NCBI RefSeq assembly: GCF_028621895.1 | Contig: NZ_CP117520.1 | Coordinates: forward strand, 1,612,001-1,676,000 | From: Acinetobacter sp. GSS19 | GTDB taxonomy: Bacteria > Pseudomonadota > Gammaproteobacteria > Pseudomonadales > Moraxellaceae | DNA: 64,000 nt | Direction: 5' to 3' | In this document: piece by piece, positions 9,589-18,266 of the stretch | How the letters are laid out: each line of letters opens with the position of its first letter | Numbering within the stretch: the first letter of the stretch is position 1 | The notes under the pieces: generated by a model | What the model was told of the DNA's origin: nothing | The model's database searches: none | Seen by the model: only the letters and a program-made list of their open reading frames with translations | Translations under genes and position numbers: made by a program

Positions 9589-10824
9589 ATGCAAGTGTAT
9601 TTAGTGGGTGGTGCCGTTCGAGATCAGTTACTTGGACACCCCTATCAAGAAAAAGATTATGTGGTGGTAGGGGCTCAACCCGAACAACTTTTAGCTCAAG
9701 GTTTTCAACCGGTGGGTAAAGATTTTCCCGTTTTTCTCCATCCTGAAACCAAAGATGAATATGCGCTTGCGCGTACAGAGCGTAAAGCAGGTCATGGTTA
9801 TCATGGCTTTGAATTTTATACCGATCCGAATGTCAGCTTAGAAGAAGATTTAATCCGGCGTGATCTCACCATCAATGCCATGGCAATGGATGAGCAAGGT
9901 CAGGTCTATGATCCTTATGGTGGCCAGCAGGATTTACAGTTAAAAGTACTGCGTCATGTTTCGAATGCTTTTGTTGAAGATCCTTTGCGTGTACTGCGAG
10001 TGGCACGTTTTGCCGCGCGTTACCAGCAATACGGTTTCACAATTGCCGATGAAACGCTGGCCTTAATGCAGAAATTGGCAACTTCGGGTGAACTTGAAGC
10101 CTTAACCCCAGAACGGGTATGGAAAGAAACTTCTCGTGCATTGATGGAACGTGATGCAGATGTCTATTTTGAGGCACTACGTCGCTGCGGGGCTTTAAAA
10201 ATACTTTTTCCTGAATTAGACGCCTTATTTGGTATCCCACAACGCCCTGAATATCACCCTGAAATTGATAGTGGCCTGCATACCCTCATGTCATTACAAC
10301 AGGCTTGCCGTGCCAACTATTCCTTGGATGTCCGTTTTGCCGTACTGGTTCATGATCTGGGCAAGGCATTAACCCCAAGTGATGAACTCCCGCGACATAT
10401 CATGCATGAAGAGCGCGGAGTGAAACCGGTCACTGAAGTCTGTGAACGTTTAAAAGTACCGACTCAGACCAAACAACTGGCGATTGCCGTCTGTAGGGAA
10501 CATCTCAAAGCACATCAAGCTTTAAGCTTAAAACCGGGTACTTTGTGGCGCTTACTGCAGCGCCTGGATGTTTTACGCCGTCCCGAACGAGTGGAGGCTT
10601 TCATACAAGCCTGCGAGTGTGATTCACGGGGTCGTTTGGGGCTGGAAGATCGCCCCTATCCTCAAGCCGCTTACATGTTAGAAGCCATGCGTGTGGTTCG
10701 AAACATTAAAGCCCAAGATCTACCTCCTGAAATTCAAGGTCCAGATATTGGTGAAATGTTAATTCAACGTCGTATTGAAGCAATTGCTGAGCTCAAAGCG
10801 CAACATAAACATGATGTTGTCTAA
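9589..10824 (+). CDS. cca: multifunctional CCA-adding tRNA nucleotidyltransferase with HD domain
   Basis: Adds or repairs the 3' CCA of tRNAs using CTP and ATP. The 412 residues match the E. coli-type class II enzyme with a C-terminal HD phosphohydrolase domain. Motifs: VGGAVRDQLLG at residues 6-16, the metal site EKD at 21-23 (E. coli has Asp at 21, here Glu), RRDLTINAMA near 95, the A-site EDPLRVLRVARFAAR near 142, TPERVWKE near 186, and HD motif VHDLGKAL near 258. The start ATG at 9589 gives the family N-terminus (MQVYLVGG); an upstream in-frame start lies inside a hairpin and is rejected. The ribosome site is in the 3' arm of that hairpin. Confidence 0.95.
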   Translation: MQVYLVGGAVRDQLLGHPYQEKDYVVVGAQPEQLLAQGFQPVGKDFPVFLHPETKDEYALARTERKAGHGYHGFEFYTDPNVSLEEDLIRRDLTINAMAMDEQGQVYDPYGGQQDLQLKVLRHVSNAFVEDPLRVLRVARFAARYQQYGFTIADETLALMQKLATSGELEALTPERVWKETSRALMERDADVYFEALRRCGALKILFPELDALFGIPQRPEYHPEIDSGLHTLMSLQQACRANYSLDVRFAVLVHDLGKALTPSDELPRHIMHEERGVKPVTEVCERLKVPTQTKQLAIAVCREHLKAHQALSLKPGTLWRLLQRLDVLRRPERVEAFIQACECDSRGRLGLEDRPYPQAAYMLEAMRVVRNIKAQDLPPEIQGPDIGEMLIQRRIEAIAELKAQHKHDVV

Positions 10825-11152
10825 GACATTACGATCATTCTATACACAGGCTGTCAAATCGACAGCTTGTTTTTTTTATGGATCGGTCCGATTTCAATCA
10901 CTAACCTACCCATCAAAATAACTTAGCACGCTCTTACTGTAACCCAAGCTTACCGAATCACGTCGTAATCCTCCATGATTGATAGCTTGTGCCATTTGAG
11001 CTTAAAACCCATATTGCTAGAATCTACGCCATCTTGTGCCGGTCAAGTCCTTTCTCCTCTTGAGTTTGCAAAACAATCTCTCGGGTGGCTTGTTGCAGCA
11101 CAGCCAATCTTACACTTTGCGGTCTTTCATCTAAAAATGGAACTACATTCTT
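10825..11152. other. 328-bp gap between cca and ybgC
   Basis: Contains the cca terminator at its left end. The rest is presumably the promoter and leader of the Tol-Pal operon. I see no strong promoter match and no gene. Confidence 0.45.
10845..10877 (+). terminator. terminator of cca
   Basis: AGGCTGTC (10848-10855) pairs with GACAGCTT (10861-10868) with one G-U pair, followed by a long T run. Confidence 0.8.
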
Positions 11153-11560
11153 ATGGCTAATCTTTTTGCATTCCCAATTCGTATTTATATGGAAGATACT
11201 GATGCAGGTGGCATCGTCTATCATGCCAACCATATCCGTTTTATGGAACGCTGCCGTACCGAATGGCTACGTGCTTCAGGGATTGACCACTACTGGCATC
11301 AAAAAGATTATAACTTCGTGGTTCACAAGATCGCGGTGAAATACATGCGTCCAATTTTGATGGACGATCTGATCACGGTGACTGCAAGTGTAATTTCATG
11401 TAAAACCGCGTCATTTACCTTGCAACAACATATTTATCGTGGTGAAATCTTACTGGCTTCAGGTGAGGTTGAGTTGGCATGTTTAAATGCAAACATGATG
11501 CCTTGCCGCTTACCTGATGAAATTCGTGATCTTATTCGTAAAGAATTAGCGCAAGATTAA
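11153..11560 (+). CDS. ybgC: Tol-Pal system-associated acyl-CoA thioesterase
   Basis: Hotdog-fold thioesterase of the YbgC/4-hydroxybenzoyl-CoA thioesterase family, 135 residues. It has the family signature YMEDTDAGGIVYHANHIRFM near residues 11-30, with the catalytic Asp in DTDAGG. It acts in the cytoplasm on acyl-CoA or acyl-ACP; its link to Tol-Pal is by conserved gene order and proposed phospholipid handling. It is the first gene of ybgC-tolQRAB-pal, 22 bases before tolQ. ATG at 11153 gives the usual length. Confidence 0.94.
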   Translation: MANLFAFPIRIYMEDTDAGGIVYHANHIRFMERCRTEWLRASGIDHYWHQKDYNFVVHKIAVKYMRPILMDDLITVTASVISCKTASFTLQQHIYRGEILLASGEVELACLNANMMPCRLPDEIRDLIRKELAQD

Positions 11561-11582
11561 AAAAACTTGGCACATGTAACTT

Positions 11583-12281
11583 ATGGCAACACAACTAGAA
11601 TCAACTCTACATATCTCCGATTTAATTTTACAAGCGAGTCCAGTCGTACAACTGGTGATGCTGATCCTGTTTCTTGCATCGCTGTATAGTTGGTATCTAA
11701 TTGCCAAGTTGCATATGAGTTACAAAAAGGCCCACCAAGAAGACCAGCATTTCCAGAAAATGTTCTGGTCTGGGGCCGAATTGAATACCTTATATAACAA
11801 TGCCCAGCTCAATTCCAAACGTGCGGGCCTCGAAGATATTTTTTATCTCGGTTTGGGTGAATTTCTTAAACTGAAAAAACGTCAAGCTTCTCTTGAACAA
11901 GGGATTGAAAGTACTGAACGAATCTTACGTGTCGGCCTCAGCCGTGACCAAGGACAGCTCGAGCAAGGTTTGGGCACCTTGGCCAGTATCGGTTCGGTTG
12001 CACCTTATATTGGTCTATTTGGTACGGTTTGGGGCATCATGAATGCCTTTATTGGGCTTGCAGCAGTCGAACAAGTCACCTTAGCTACGGTCGCACCGGG
12101 TATTGCAGAAGCCTTGATTGCCACAGCAATTGGTTTATTTGCCGCCATCCCTGCCGTTCTGGCATTTAACCATTTTACGGCCAAAGGTGAAGCTATTTAT
12201 TCAAACCGGGCACTGTTTGCCGAAGAAATGGTCGCGCTGTTACAACGTCAATCGGTTGGTACTGCACAGGAAGAAGCGTAA
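11583..12281 (+). CDS. tolQ: TolQ, proton-channel component of Tol-Pal
   Basis: Inner-membrane protein of the TolQRA motor that uses proton-motive force to drive Tol-Pal constriction of the outer membrane at division. It has 232 residues with three membrane segments: about residues 20-38, 135-160 (SIGSVAPYIGLFGTVWGIMN) and 170-195 (VAPGIAEALIATAIGLFAAI). The second and third segments carry the MotA/TolQ/ExbB signature. The next gene begins immediately after its stop codon, so translation is coupled with tolR. Confidence 0.96.
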   Translation: MATQLESTLHISDLILQASPVVQLVMLILFLASLYSWYLIAKLHMSYKKAHQEDQHFQKMFWSGAELNTLYNNAQLNSKRAGLEDIFYLGLGEFLKLKKRQASLEQGIESTERILRVGLSRDQGQLEQGLGTLASIGSVAPYIGLFGTVWGIMNAFIGLAAVEQVTLATVAPGIAEALIATAIGLFAAIPAVLAFNHFTAKGEAIYSNRALFAEEMVALLQRQSVGTAQEEA

Positions 12282-12734
12282 ATGGCGATTCAACGTTCGG
12301 GCCGTTTTGAACGTATTAAAAAACCCCTGAAAAGTGACATGAACGTGGTGCCGTATATCGATGTCATGTTGGTTTTGCTGGTAATTTTTATGGTCACCGC
12401 ACCCATGATTACCAGTGGTATTGACGTCGATTTACCACAGGCCAACAGTACCTCCTTTGCCTCGAAAGAATCACCAGCTATCGTTTCGCTTAGCAAAGAT
12501 GGCCAATACTATCTGAACTACAAAACCTATAAAGATGACCAAGCGCTTAGCTTGAGTCAACTACAAGAAATTTTAACAACAGCACAAACGGAAGCAACAG
12601 CTAAACAGCAGCAACTCAGTGTCTTGGTGAATGGTGATCAAAGTCGTCCGTATGGGGATGTCGTCGCCTTGATGGCCAGTCTGCAAGAAGCAGGTCTCAG
12701 CCAAGTTGGTCTACTGACTGAACCTTTAAAATAA
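12282..12734 (+). CDS. tolR: TolR, periplasmic/membrane component of Tol-Pal
   Basis: ExbD/TolR family, 150 residues. A short cytoplasmic N-terminus is followed by one membrane helix (about residues 24-42, VPYIDVMLVLLVIFMVTAPM) bearing the essential Asp of the proton path (in YIDVML). The periplasmic domain ends with GLLTEPL, typical for TolR. ATG at 12282 directly abuts the tolQ stop. tolA follows after two bases. Confidence 0.95.
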   Translation: MAIQRSGRFERIKKPLKSDMNVVPYIDVMLVLLVIFMVTAPMITSGIDVDLPQANSTSFASKESPAIVSLSKDGQYYLNYKTYKDDQALSLSQLQEILTTAQTEATAKQQQLSVLVNGDQSRPYGDVVALMASLQEAGLSQVGLLTEPLK

Positions 12735-12736
12735 AT

Positions 12737-13891
12737 ATGAAGCATTCTCCTCAGCCACACGTGCAGCAAAAAGCCATTGCGATTGGTTTTACCCTAGGGG
12801 TACACACCGTTGCGCTGATTGCTTTACTTTATTTAGGTTTAAGTGACCCACCTAAACCACCTGAGCGCATGCAAGCGGTTCTCATCAAACCCGAGGATCT
12901 GCCTCACCCTAAACCTGAAGCAGACACAGAAATCAGTGAAACGGTCCATCAGAAAGTAGCAGCCGAAATTCAGCAAACAGCTGAGCCTGTGCCAGCGGCA
13001 CCTGTTATTCCTAGCACTGCTGCCCCGATTAAAGTTGAAACTTCACCTGCAGAAACCACACTTGCCAAACAAGATGCAGAGAATGCGGCACGACGTGCTC
13101 AAGCCGAACAGCGTGCTGAAGCTGAAGCCAAATTAAAAGCAGAATTAGCAGCAAAACAGCGTGCTGAAGCAGCTGCTAATGCTCAGGCTACTGCGGATGC
13201 AAAAGCCAAAGCCGCTGCAGAGGCAAAAGCCAAAGCCACTGCAGATGCAAAAGCTAAAGCTGCTGCAGATGCAAAAGCTAAAGCTGCCGCAGATGCAAAA
13301 GCTAAAGCCGCTGCAGATGCAAAAGCCAAAGCCGCTGCAGATGCAAAAGCCAAAGCCACTGCAGATGCAAAAGCTAAAGCTGCCGCAGATGCAAAAGCTA
13401 AAGCCGCTGCAGATGCAAAAGCCAAAGCCGCTGCAGATGCAAAAGTCAAAGCCGCTGCAGATGCAAAAGCTAAAGCCGCTGCAGATGCAAAAGCCAAAGC
13501 CGCTGCAGATGCAAAAGCCAAAGCTGCCGCCGAAGCGCGTGAGCAAGCGGAACAAGAAGCCAAAGCCTCGGCGGCAAAAAAAGCGAGCGAAGATGCAGCT
13601 CAAAAGAAAGCCGAAGCCAAAAGAATCGCTTCTACAGCCAAACGTGACTTTACCAATAAAATTCAACGTGCTTGGGATGTCCCCGCCGGTTCAACGGGTA
13701 AACAGGCCACGGCACGCGTGACTTTAAGTGACAGCGGGGCTGTACTATCGGTGGTTGTGAGCGCGAGTGATCCAGACATGAAAGCCAGCGTCGAAGCGGC
13801 TGTACGTGCAGCAGCGCCTTACCCGATGCCTGCGGATCCCGATGCGCGTCGCGAAGCCCGTAGTTTTAGCTCAACGTTTACAGCACGATAA
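12737..13891 (+). CDS. tolA: TolA, membrane-anchored periplasmic linker of Tol-Pal
   Basis: Transmits energy from TolQR to Pal and TolB. The 384 residues form three domains: an N-terminal membrane helix (about 15-33, IAIGFTLGVHTVALIALLYL); a long Ala/Lys/Glu-rich helical domain II (about 100-300) with 14 consecutive 24-base repeats; and a C-terminal globular TolA domain (about 300-384), including KIQRAWDVPAGSTGKQATAR and VRAAAPYPMPADP, which contacts TolB and Pal. Two bases separate it from tolR. The open frames opposite the repeats are by-products of the Ala/Lys codons. Confidence 0.94.
   Translation: MKHSPQPHVQQKAIAIGFTLGVHTVALIALLYLGLSDPPKPPERMQAVLIKPEDLPHPKPEADTEISETVHQKVAAEIQQTAEPVPAAPVIPSTAAPIKVETSPAETTLAKQDAENAARRAQAEQRAEAEAKLKAELAAKQRAEAAANAQATADAKAKAAAEAKAKATADAKAKAAADAKAKAAADAKAKAAADAKAKAAADAKAKATADAKAKAAADAKAKAAADAKAKAAADAKVKAAADAKAKAAADAKAKAAADAKAKAAAEAREQAEQEAKASAAKKASEDAAQKKAEAKRIASTAKRDFTNKIQRAWDVPAGSTGKQATARVTLSDSGAVLSVVVSASDPDMKASVEAAVRAAAPYPMPADPDARREARSFSSTFTAR
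13190..13525 (+). repeat. 14 tandem 24-bp repeats inside tolA domain II
   Basis: Each 24-base unit encodes an eight-residue block of the form AADAKAKA, with Thr for the first Ala in units 1, 3 and 8, Glu for Asp in unit 2 and Val in unit 11. Units are nearly identical at DNA level apart from GCT/GCC choices, which suggests recent slippage or gene conversion. Confidence 0.9.
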
Positions 13892-13991
13892 ATTAATGAT
13901 GCATAATTACAGGGTTTGAATAGATTTAAATCCGGTAATTATGCTAAACAGAAACACGAAGAAAAATCCCGAATTTGAGTGCAAGACAATT

Positions 13992-15278
13992 ATGGAAAAC
14001 ATGCGTAAACCGCTACTTGCTTTAGCCCTAACCGCAACCTTTGGTCCAATTTTGCCAACAGCCGCCTTGGCTCAACTCCATCTTGAGATTGCTAAAGCCC
14101 CTGAACAGGCACCAAAAATTGCGATCGTGCCATTTAGCAATGATCAGTCTATTTACCCGATTGTCGAAAGTGATCTCAACCGTTCCGGACGCTTCAGCAG
14201 CTCTTCAAAAAATTTACCGCCAACATCCGCTACACTCAATCATTTACAAGCAGCTGACTGGAAAAATGCAGGTATTCCGTATGTGGTCATTGGTGATGTC
14301 AAGCCCGATGCCAATGGTAACTACCAAGTCCATTACCAGTTGTTTGATGTGGAAAAACAACAATATCTGCTCAATGAACTGTTAACCGTGCCAAGCTCAC
14401 GTATTCGTCAAGCCGGTCATATGATCAGTGATGCGATTTATCAGGCCTTAACCGGAATTCCCGGTGATTTTAGCGGTCGTATTGCCTATGTCTTACGAAA
14501 TCCGGCGACTCCCGATCAACGCTATACCTTACAAATTGCTGATACCGATGGTGAACAGCCACGGACAGTACTGTCCTCACGCGATCCGATCCTGTCACCC
14601 ACTTGGACACCGGACGGCAAAAAATTGGCCTATGTGTCTTTTGAAACGAAACGTCCGGGAATTTATCTACAAGATTTAGCCACAGGCCAGCGTGAAGCAC
14701 TGGCACGTTTTAGAGGGCTAAATGGTGCGCCAAGTTTCTCACCAGATGGCCAATCCATGCTATTTACCGCATCCATGCATGGTAATCCTGAAATCTACCA
14801 AATGGATTTGAATACCCGCCAGCTCAAACGCATGACGAATGATAACGCAATTGATACAGAAGCACGTTATGCACCGGATGGGCAATCTTTTATCTTTACC
14901 TCGGACCGTGGTGGTTCTGCACAGATTTACCGTTACAGTTTTGCCGATGGTTCAGTCAAACGCCTGACATTCCGTGGTGCATTCAATGCACGCGGTAGTT
15001 TGAGTGCCGATGGTAAAAAAATTGCGATGGTGCACCGTCCAGCAGACAGCAACTATAAAGTTGCTTTACAGGATATCAATACCGGGATTACCCAAATTTT
15101 GACACCTACCAGTCTGGATGAATCTCCAAGTTTTTCACCCAATGGCCAAATGGTCGTGTACGCAACACGCGAAGGGAACCGTGGCTTGCTGTCAATTATG
15201 TCAACAGATGGCCGTTTCCGGATGAACTTACCAAGCGAACAAGGTGAAGTGCGCGAACCGGCATGGGCACCCAAATAA
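13992..15278 (+). CDS. tolB: TolB, periplasmic beta-propeller protein of Tol-Pal
   Basis: Periplasmic partner of Pal, TolA and outer-membrane proteins. A signal peptide is followed by the TolB N-terminal domain (from KIAIVPF) and a six-bladed propeller with repeated WTPDGKKLAYVS, FSPDGQSMLFTA, YAPDGQSFIFTSDRGG, LSADGKKIAMV and FSPNGQMVVYAT segments. The start is uncertain: ATG at 13941 would put 17 extra charged residues before the signal peptide, while 13992 or 14001 gives a normal one (MENMRKPLLALALTATFGPI). Fourth in the operon, with pal following. Confidence 0.94.
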   Translation: MENMRKPLLALALTATFGPILPTAALAQLHLEIAKAPEQAPKIAIVPFSNDQSIYPIVESDLNRSGRFSSSSKNLPPTSATLNHLQAADWKNAGIPYVVIGDVKPDANGNYQVHYQLFDVEKQQYLLNELLTVPSSRIRQAGHMISDAIYQALTGIPGDFSGRIAYVLRNPATPDQRYTLQIADTDGEQPRTVLSSRDPILSPTWTPDGKKLAYVSFETKRPGIYLQDLATGQREALARFRGLNGAPSFSPDGQSMLFTASMHGNPEIYQMDLNTRQLKRMTNDNAIDTEARYAPDGQSFIFTSDRGGSAQIYRYSFADGSVKRLTFRGAFNARGSLSADGKKIAMVHRPADSNYKVALQDINTGITQILTPTSLDESPSFSPNGQMVVYATREGNRGLLSIMSTDGRFRMNLPSEQGEVREPAWAPK

Positions 15279-15319
15279 AACCACCGACATGCTTTAAAAA
15301 ACCATTGATGGAGCTTCAA

Positions 15320-15895
15320 ATGAACCTGATTAAACTGTGTACGCTTCCCCTACTCGCAACGGCTTTGGTCATGACTGGCTGTGCAAGCCGCAAACCAGCC
15401 ACTGAAATCGCAACAGGTAATAATCTCGGTACGGGCACTGCAACGACGGTCAATACCACTGGCCTCAGTGAAGATGCAGCACTCAATGCACAAAATGCTG
15501 CAGGTGCTTCTGCCAAAGGAGTGACTGAAGCCAATAAAGCATTCTTGGCCAAACGTGTCGTACATTTTGATTATGATAGCAGTGAGCTTTCTAGCGAAGA
15601 TTACCAAACCTTACAAGGTCATGCACAATTCCTAGTGGCAAATGCCAACTCGCGTGTTGCTTTAACCGGTCATACCGACGAACGGGGTACACGTGAATAC
15701 AACATGGCACTCGGTGAACGCCGTGCCAAAGCCGTGCAAAGTTTCTTATTGACCAATGGTGTACAACCGCAACAGCTTGAAGCTGTAAGCTATGGTAAAG
15801 AAATGCCAGTCAATCCAGGTCATACCGAAGAAGCATGGAAAGAAAACCGCCGTGTTGAGCTGAACTATGAAGCGGTACCACCATTATTAAAATAA
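15320..15895 (+). CDS. pal: Pal, peptidoglycan-associated outer-membrane lipoprotein
   Basis: Lipid-anchored outer-membrane protein that binds diaminopimelate in peptidoglycan. The 191 residues have a lipoprotein signal with lipobox MTGC, so acylated Cys is near residue 21. A flexible linker leads to an OmpA-like domain (about 80-191) with VVHFDYDSSEL, LTGHTDERGTREYNMALGER and the final NRRVELNY motif. ATG at 15320 has GGAG seven bases upstream; the frame is open further up into tolB but that would block the signal peptide. Last gene of the Tol-Pal operon. Confidence 0.96.
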   Translation: MNLIKLCTLPLLATALVMTGCASRKPATEIATGNNLGTGTATTVNTTGLSEDAALNAQNAAGASAKGVTEANKAFLAKRVVHFDYDSSELSSEDYQTLQGHAQFLVANANSRVALTGHTDERGTREYNMALGERRAKAVQSFLLTNGVQPQQLEAVSYGKEMPVNPGHTEEAWKENRRVELNYEAVPPLLK

Positions 15896-15908
15896 GCATA
15901 TCGCAAAT

Positions 15909-15938
15909 AAAAAGCCCGGATACATTCCGGGCTTTTTA
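15909..15938. terminator. bidirectional terminator between pal and the 62-residue gene
   Basis: AAAAAGCCCGGA and TCCGGGCTTTTT form a 12-bp stem with a five-base loop. It serves pal on the plus strand and the convergent small gene on the minus strand. Confidence 0.9.
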
Positions 15939-15949
15939 TTTCTCAACTG

Positions 15950-16138
15950 TTATTGGGCTTCGTGTTTTTCCGCATCGGCCGCATGCATCGATTCAATTAA
16001 GTCATGTTTATTGAATTCTTTATATTCCGGCTTATTTTCATAGCCTTTCCATGCATCTTTGACACTTTCTGCGGAAATGTTTTCTAGGCTGATCGGTTCG
16101 CTAGGCGTTGGAGTTGCGTCGAACTTTTTCGTTGTCAT
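15950..16138 (-). CDS. small conserved-looking hypothetical protein, 62 residues
   Basis: Not assigned to a family. The protein is hydrophilic and rich in Glu, Lys and Ala, without signal peptide or membrane segment. It starts MTTKKFDATPTPSEPI and ends DAEKHEAQ. ATG at 16136-16138 is preceded by AGGAG at good spacing, the gene ends 12 bases before a strong terminator, and it fills the gap between pal and fbp, so it is likely real. It is divergent from fbp. Function unknown. Confidence 0.7.
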   Translation of the reverse strand: MTTKKFDATPTPSEPISLENISAESVKDAWKGYENKPEYKEFNKHDLIESMHAADAEKHEAQ

Positions 16139-16310
16139 TTCTGGCTCCTATGTCATTTCGTCCTTTAGACATCAACATAACATGTTCTTCAGGACTTTCA
16201 AGGGTAAAATCAGCGCAAATAACATGGTTTAAATTTTATTTTATTGCGTTCTCATCTAAAATACGCCGATTGATTCATTCACCCCCTTTTGCCGATTGGA
16301 GTCATCCTGT

Positions 16311-17282
16311 ATGTCATATCGCACCCTATCCCAATATTTACAACAACAAGATGGGAATTTAACGCCTGAACTTTCACAAGTCATTGAAACGATTGCAAAC
16401 ACCTGTAAAACGATCGATCAGGCTTTACAAAAAGGTGCGCTTGCCGGCATTTTGGGAAGTGCTGAACATGAAAACGTGCAAGGTGAAACCCAGAAAAAAC
16501 TGGATGTCATTTCGAATGATTATCTGATTGAAGCTTTACGCACTCACGCGCATGTCGGTGGTTTGGCCTCTGAAGAACTTGATGAATTCACACCAGCGCA
16601 AGAAAATGGTAAATACCTCGTGTTATTTGATCCACTCGATGGTTCAAGCAATATCGACATTAACATGTGTGTCGGCACTATTTTCTCGATTCTGCCAGCA
16701 AAAAATGCAGTTACACAGGCAGAAGACTTTATGCAGCCAGGTACTGCTCAAGTCGCGGCAGGTTATGTTCTGTATGGTCCATCGACCATGATGGCCTTGA
16801 CAGTCGGTGCAGGTGTAGTATTCCTGACTTTAGATCCTGAAACTCAAGAATTCCTGGTCACCTCAGAAAATGTTCAGGTCGCGGAAGATACTAAAGAATT
16901 CGCGATTAATGCCTCTAACCAACGTCATTGGGAAGCACCGGTCAAACGCTATATTGATGAGCTGCTTGCAGGCAAAACCTCAGTACGTGGCAAAGACTTT
17001 AATATGCGTTGGGTGGCCTGCATGGTCGGTGATATTCACCGTATTCTATGCCGTAGCGGAATTTTCCTTTACCCTTATGATTTTAAAGACCCGAAAAAAG
17101 CAGGCCGTTTACGTCTGATGTATGAAGCGAACCCAATGAGCATGCTGATGGAACAAGCAGGCGGTGCTTCAACTACGGGTCGTGTACGGATCATGGAAAT
17201 TCAACCGACGGAACTACACCAACGTGTACCCGTGATTATCGGCTCTAAAAATGAAGTTGATCTTGTCACCAGCTACCATTAA
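16311..17282 (+). CDS. fbp: class 1 fructose-1,6-bisphosphatase
   Basis: Hydrolyses fructose 1,6-bisphosphate to fructose 6-phosphate in gluconeogenesis. The 323-residue protein carries the metal-binding [14 protein letters not shown] near residue 105 and the substrate/metal motif [20 protein letters not shown] near 265, both diagnostic for class 1. ATG at 16311 has TTGGAG nine bases upstream. It is consistent with growth on organic acids, for which maeB in this window also serves. It is followed by a stem-loop without a T run and then a methyltransferase gene. Confidence 0.96.
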   Translation: MSYRTLSQYLQQQDGNLTPELSQVIETIANTCKTIDQALQKGALAGILGSAEHENVQGETQKKLDVISNDYLIEALRTHAHVGGLASEELDEFTPAQENGKYLVLFDPLDGSSNIDINMCVGTIFSILPAKNAVTQAEDFMQPGTAQVAAGYVLYGPSTMMALTVGAGVVFLTLDPETQEFLVTSENVQVAEDTKEFAINASNQRHWEAPVKRYIDELLAGKTSVRGKDFNMRWVACMVGDIHRILCRSGIFLYPYDFKDPKKAGRLRLMYEANPMSMLMEQAGGASTTGRVRIMEIQPTELHQRVPVIIGSKNEVDLVTSYH

Positions 17283-17341
17283 TCATTTTGCTCAGCCGCT
17301 GATACAGTTTCATGCTGTAGCAGCGGTGGACGTTTATACTT

Positions 17342-18118
17342 ATGTCAATTATTTTTCTTGAATCAAAAGATAACCCCAAAATTAAACATCTGCGGGGGTT
17401 GATTGAACAGAATTCTTACCGCAAAAAACAACAGCAAACCGTACTCGAAGGCACTCATTTATGCCTGGCCTGGTTACAAGAAAACAAGAAGATTAATGCG
17501 ATTTTCACCACAGAAAATGCTTTAAAACATCCAGACTGGAATGATATTAATGAGCACTATCACGGTCATATTTTTGTGATCAGTGAATCATTGTATAAAG
17601 ATCTCAGTACTTTAGGTACGACCCTAGCCTGTCTCGCGATTATCGATCTGCCAAAACATAACGACAGCATGCGTTACGATATCGATACTCTCATTTTAGA
17701 AAATGTGCAGGATCCTGGTAATGTAGGCACACTTTTACGTTCTGCAGCTGCAGCCAATATCAAACAGGTGGTATGTACCGCAGGTTCCGCTTCCCTCTGG
17801 TCACCACGTGTATTACGTGCGGGAATGGGTGCGCATTTTTCTTTGCAGACTTTTGAAAATGTCGCATTAACCGAAATTTTAGAAAAATTCAAAATTCCAG
17901 TCTATGTGACCAGTTCGCATCAATCACGTAGTCTCTACCAGCAAGATTTACGACAACCTTGCGTTTGGATCTTGGGTAATGAAGGTCAAGGCGTCAGTGA
18001 TTATGCACTCGCACATGCCCAGTCAGTGGCCATTCCTCAGCCAGGTGGACAGGAGTCTTTAAACGTCGCAGTGGCAGGTTCAATCTGTTTCTTTGAAATG
18101 GTGCGTCAGCGTCTATAA
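17342..18118 (+). CDS. TrmH/SpoU-family RNA 2'-O-methyltransferase
   Basis: SAM-dependent ribose methyltransferase of rRNA or tRNA. The 258 residues have an N-terminal substrate-binding region (SKDNPKIKHLRGL, with VLEGTHL near residue 38) and a C-terminal SPOUT knot with the three SpoU motifs: LENVQDPGNVGTLLRSAAAA (about 119-138), WILGNEGQGVS (about 209) and PQPGGQESLNVAVAGSICFF (about 231-250). It is closest in layout to the TsnR/RlmB-like group; the exact target nucleotide cannot be read from sequence. ATG at 17342, 59 bases after fbp. Confidence 0.88.
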   Translation: MSIIFLESKDNPKIKHLRGLIEQNSYRKKQQQTVLEGTHLCLAWLQENKKINAIFTTENALKHPDWNDINEHYHGHIFVISESLYKDLSTLGTTLACLAIIDLPKHNDSMRYDIDTLILENVQDPGNVGTLLRSAAAANIKQVVCTAGSASLWSPRVLRAGMGAHFSLQTFENVALTEILEKFKIPVYVTSSHQSRSLYQQDLRQPCVWILGNEGQGVSDYALAHAQSVAIPQPGGQESLNVAVAGSICFFEMVRQRL

Positions 18119-18266
18119 ATCTATAAAATCGTTACGTTATTTTACCTGCTCTGTATTGGCACCAAAAAACGATTACACTAGCTAAAATAATCGCTTGAGT
18201 TGTCAACCATTCCCTTGTTTTTGACGTTATATAATCAATAAAGTTAAAAATAAGGGTGGGTACTCC

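Noticed and set aside
13145..13721. Long open frames in other frames and on the minus strand across tolA domain II
   Set aside because: They arise from the GCN/AAA/GAT repeat codons; composition is Cys/Phe- or Lys/Gln-only and no gene signals are present.
17295..17328. Stem-loop between fbp and the SpoU-type methyltransferase as a terminator
   Set aside because: The stem CCGCTGATACAG/CTGTAGCAGCGG is strong but has one mismatch and no T run; it may only be an mRNA structure.
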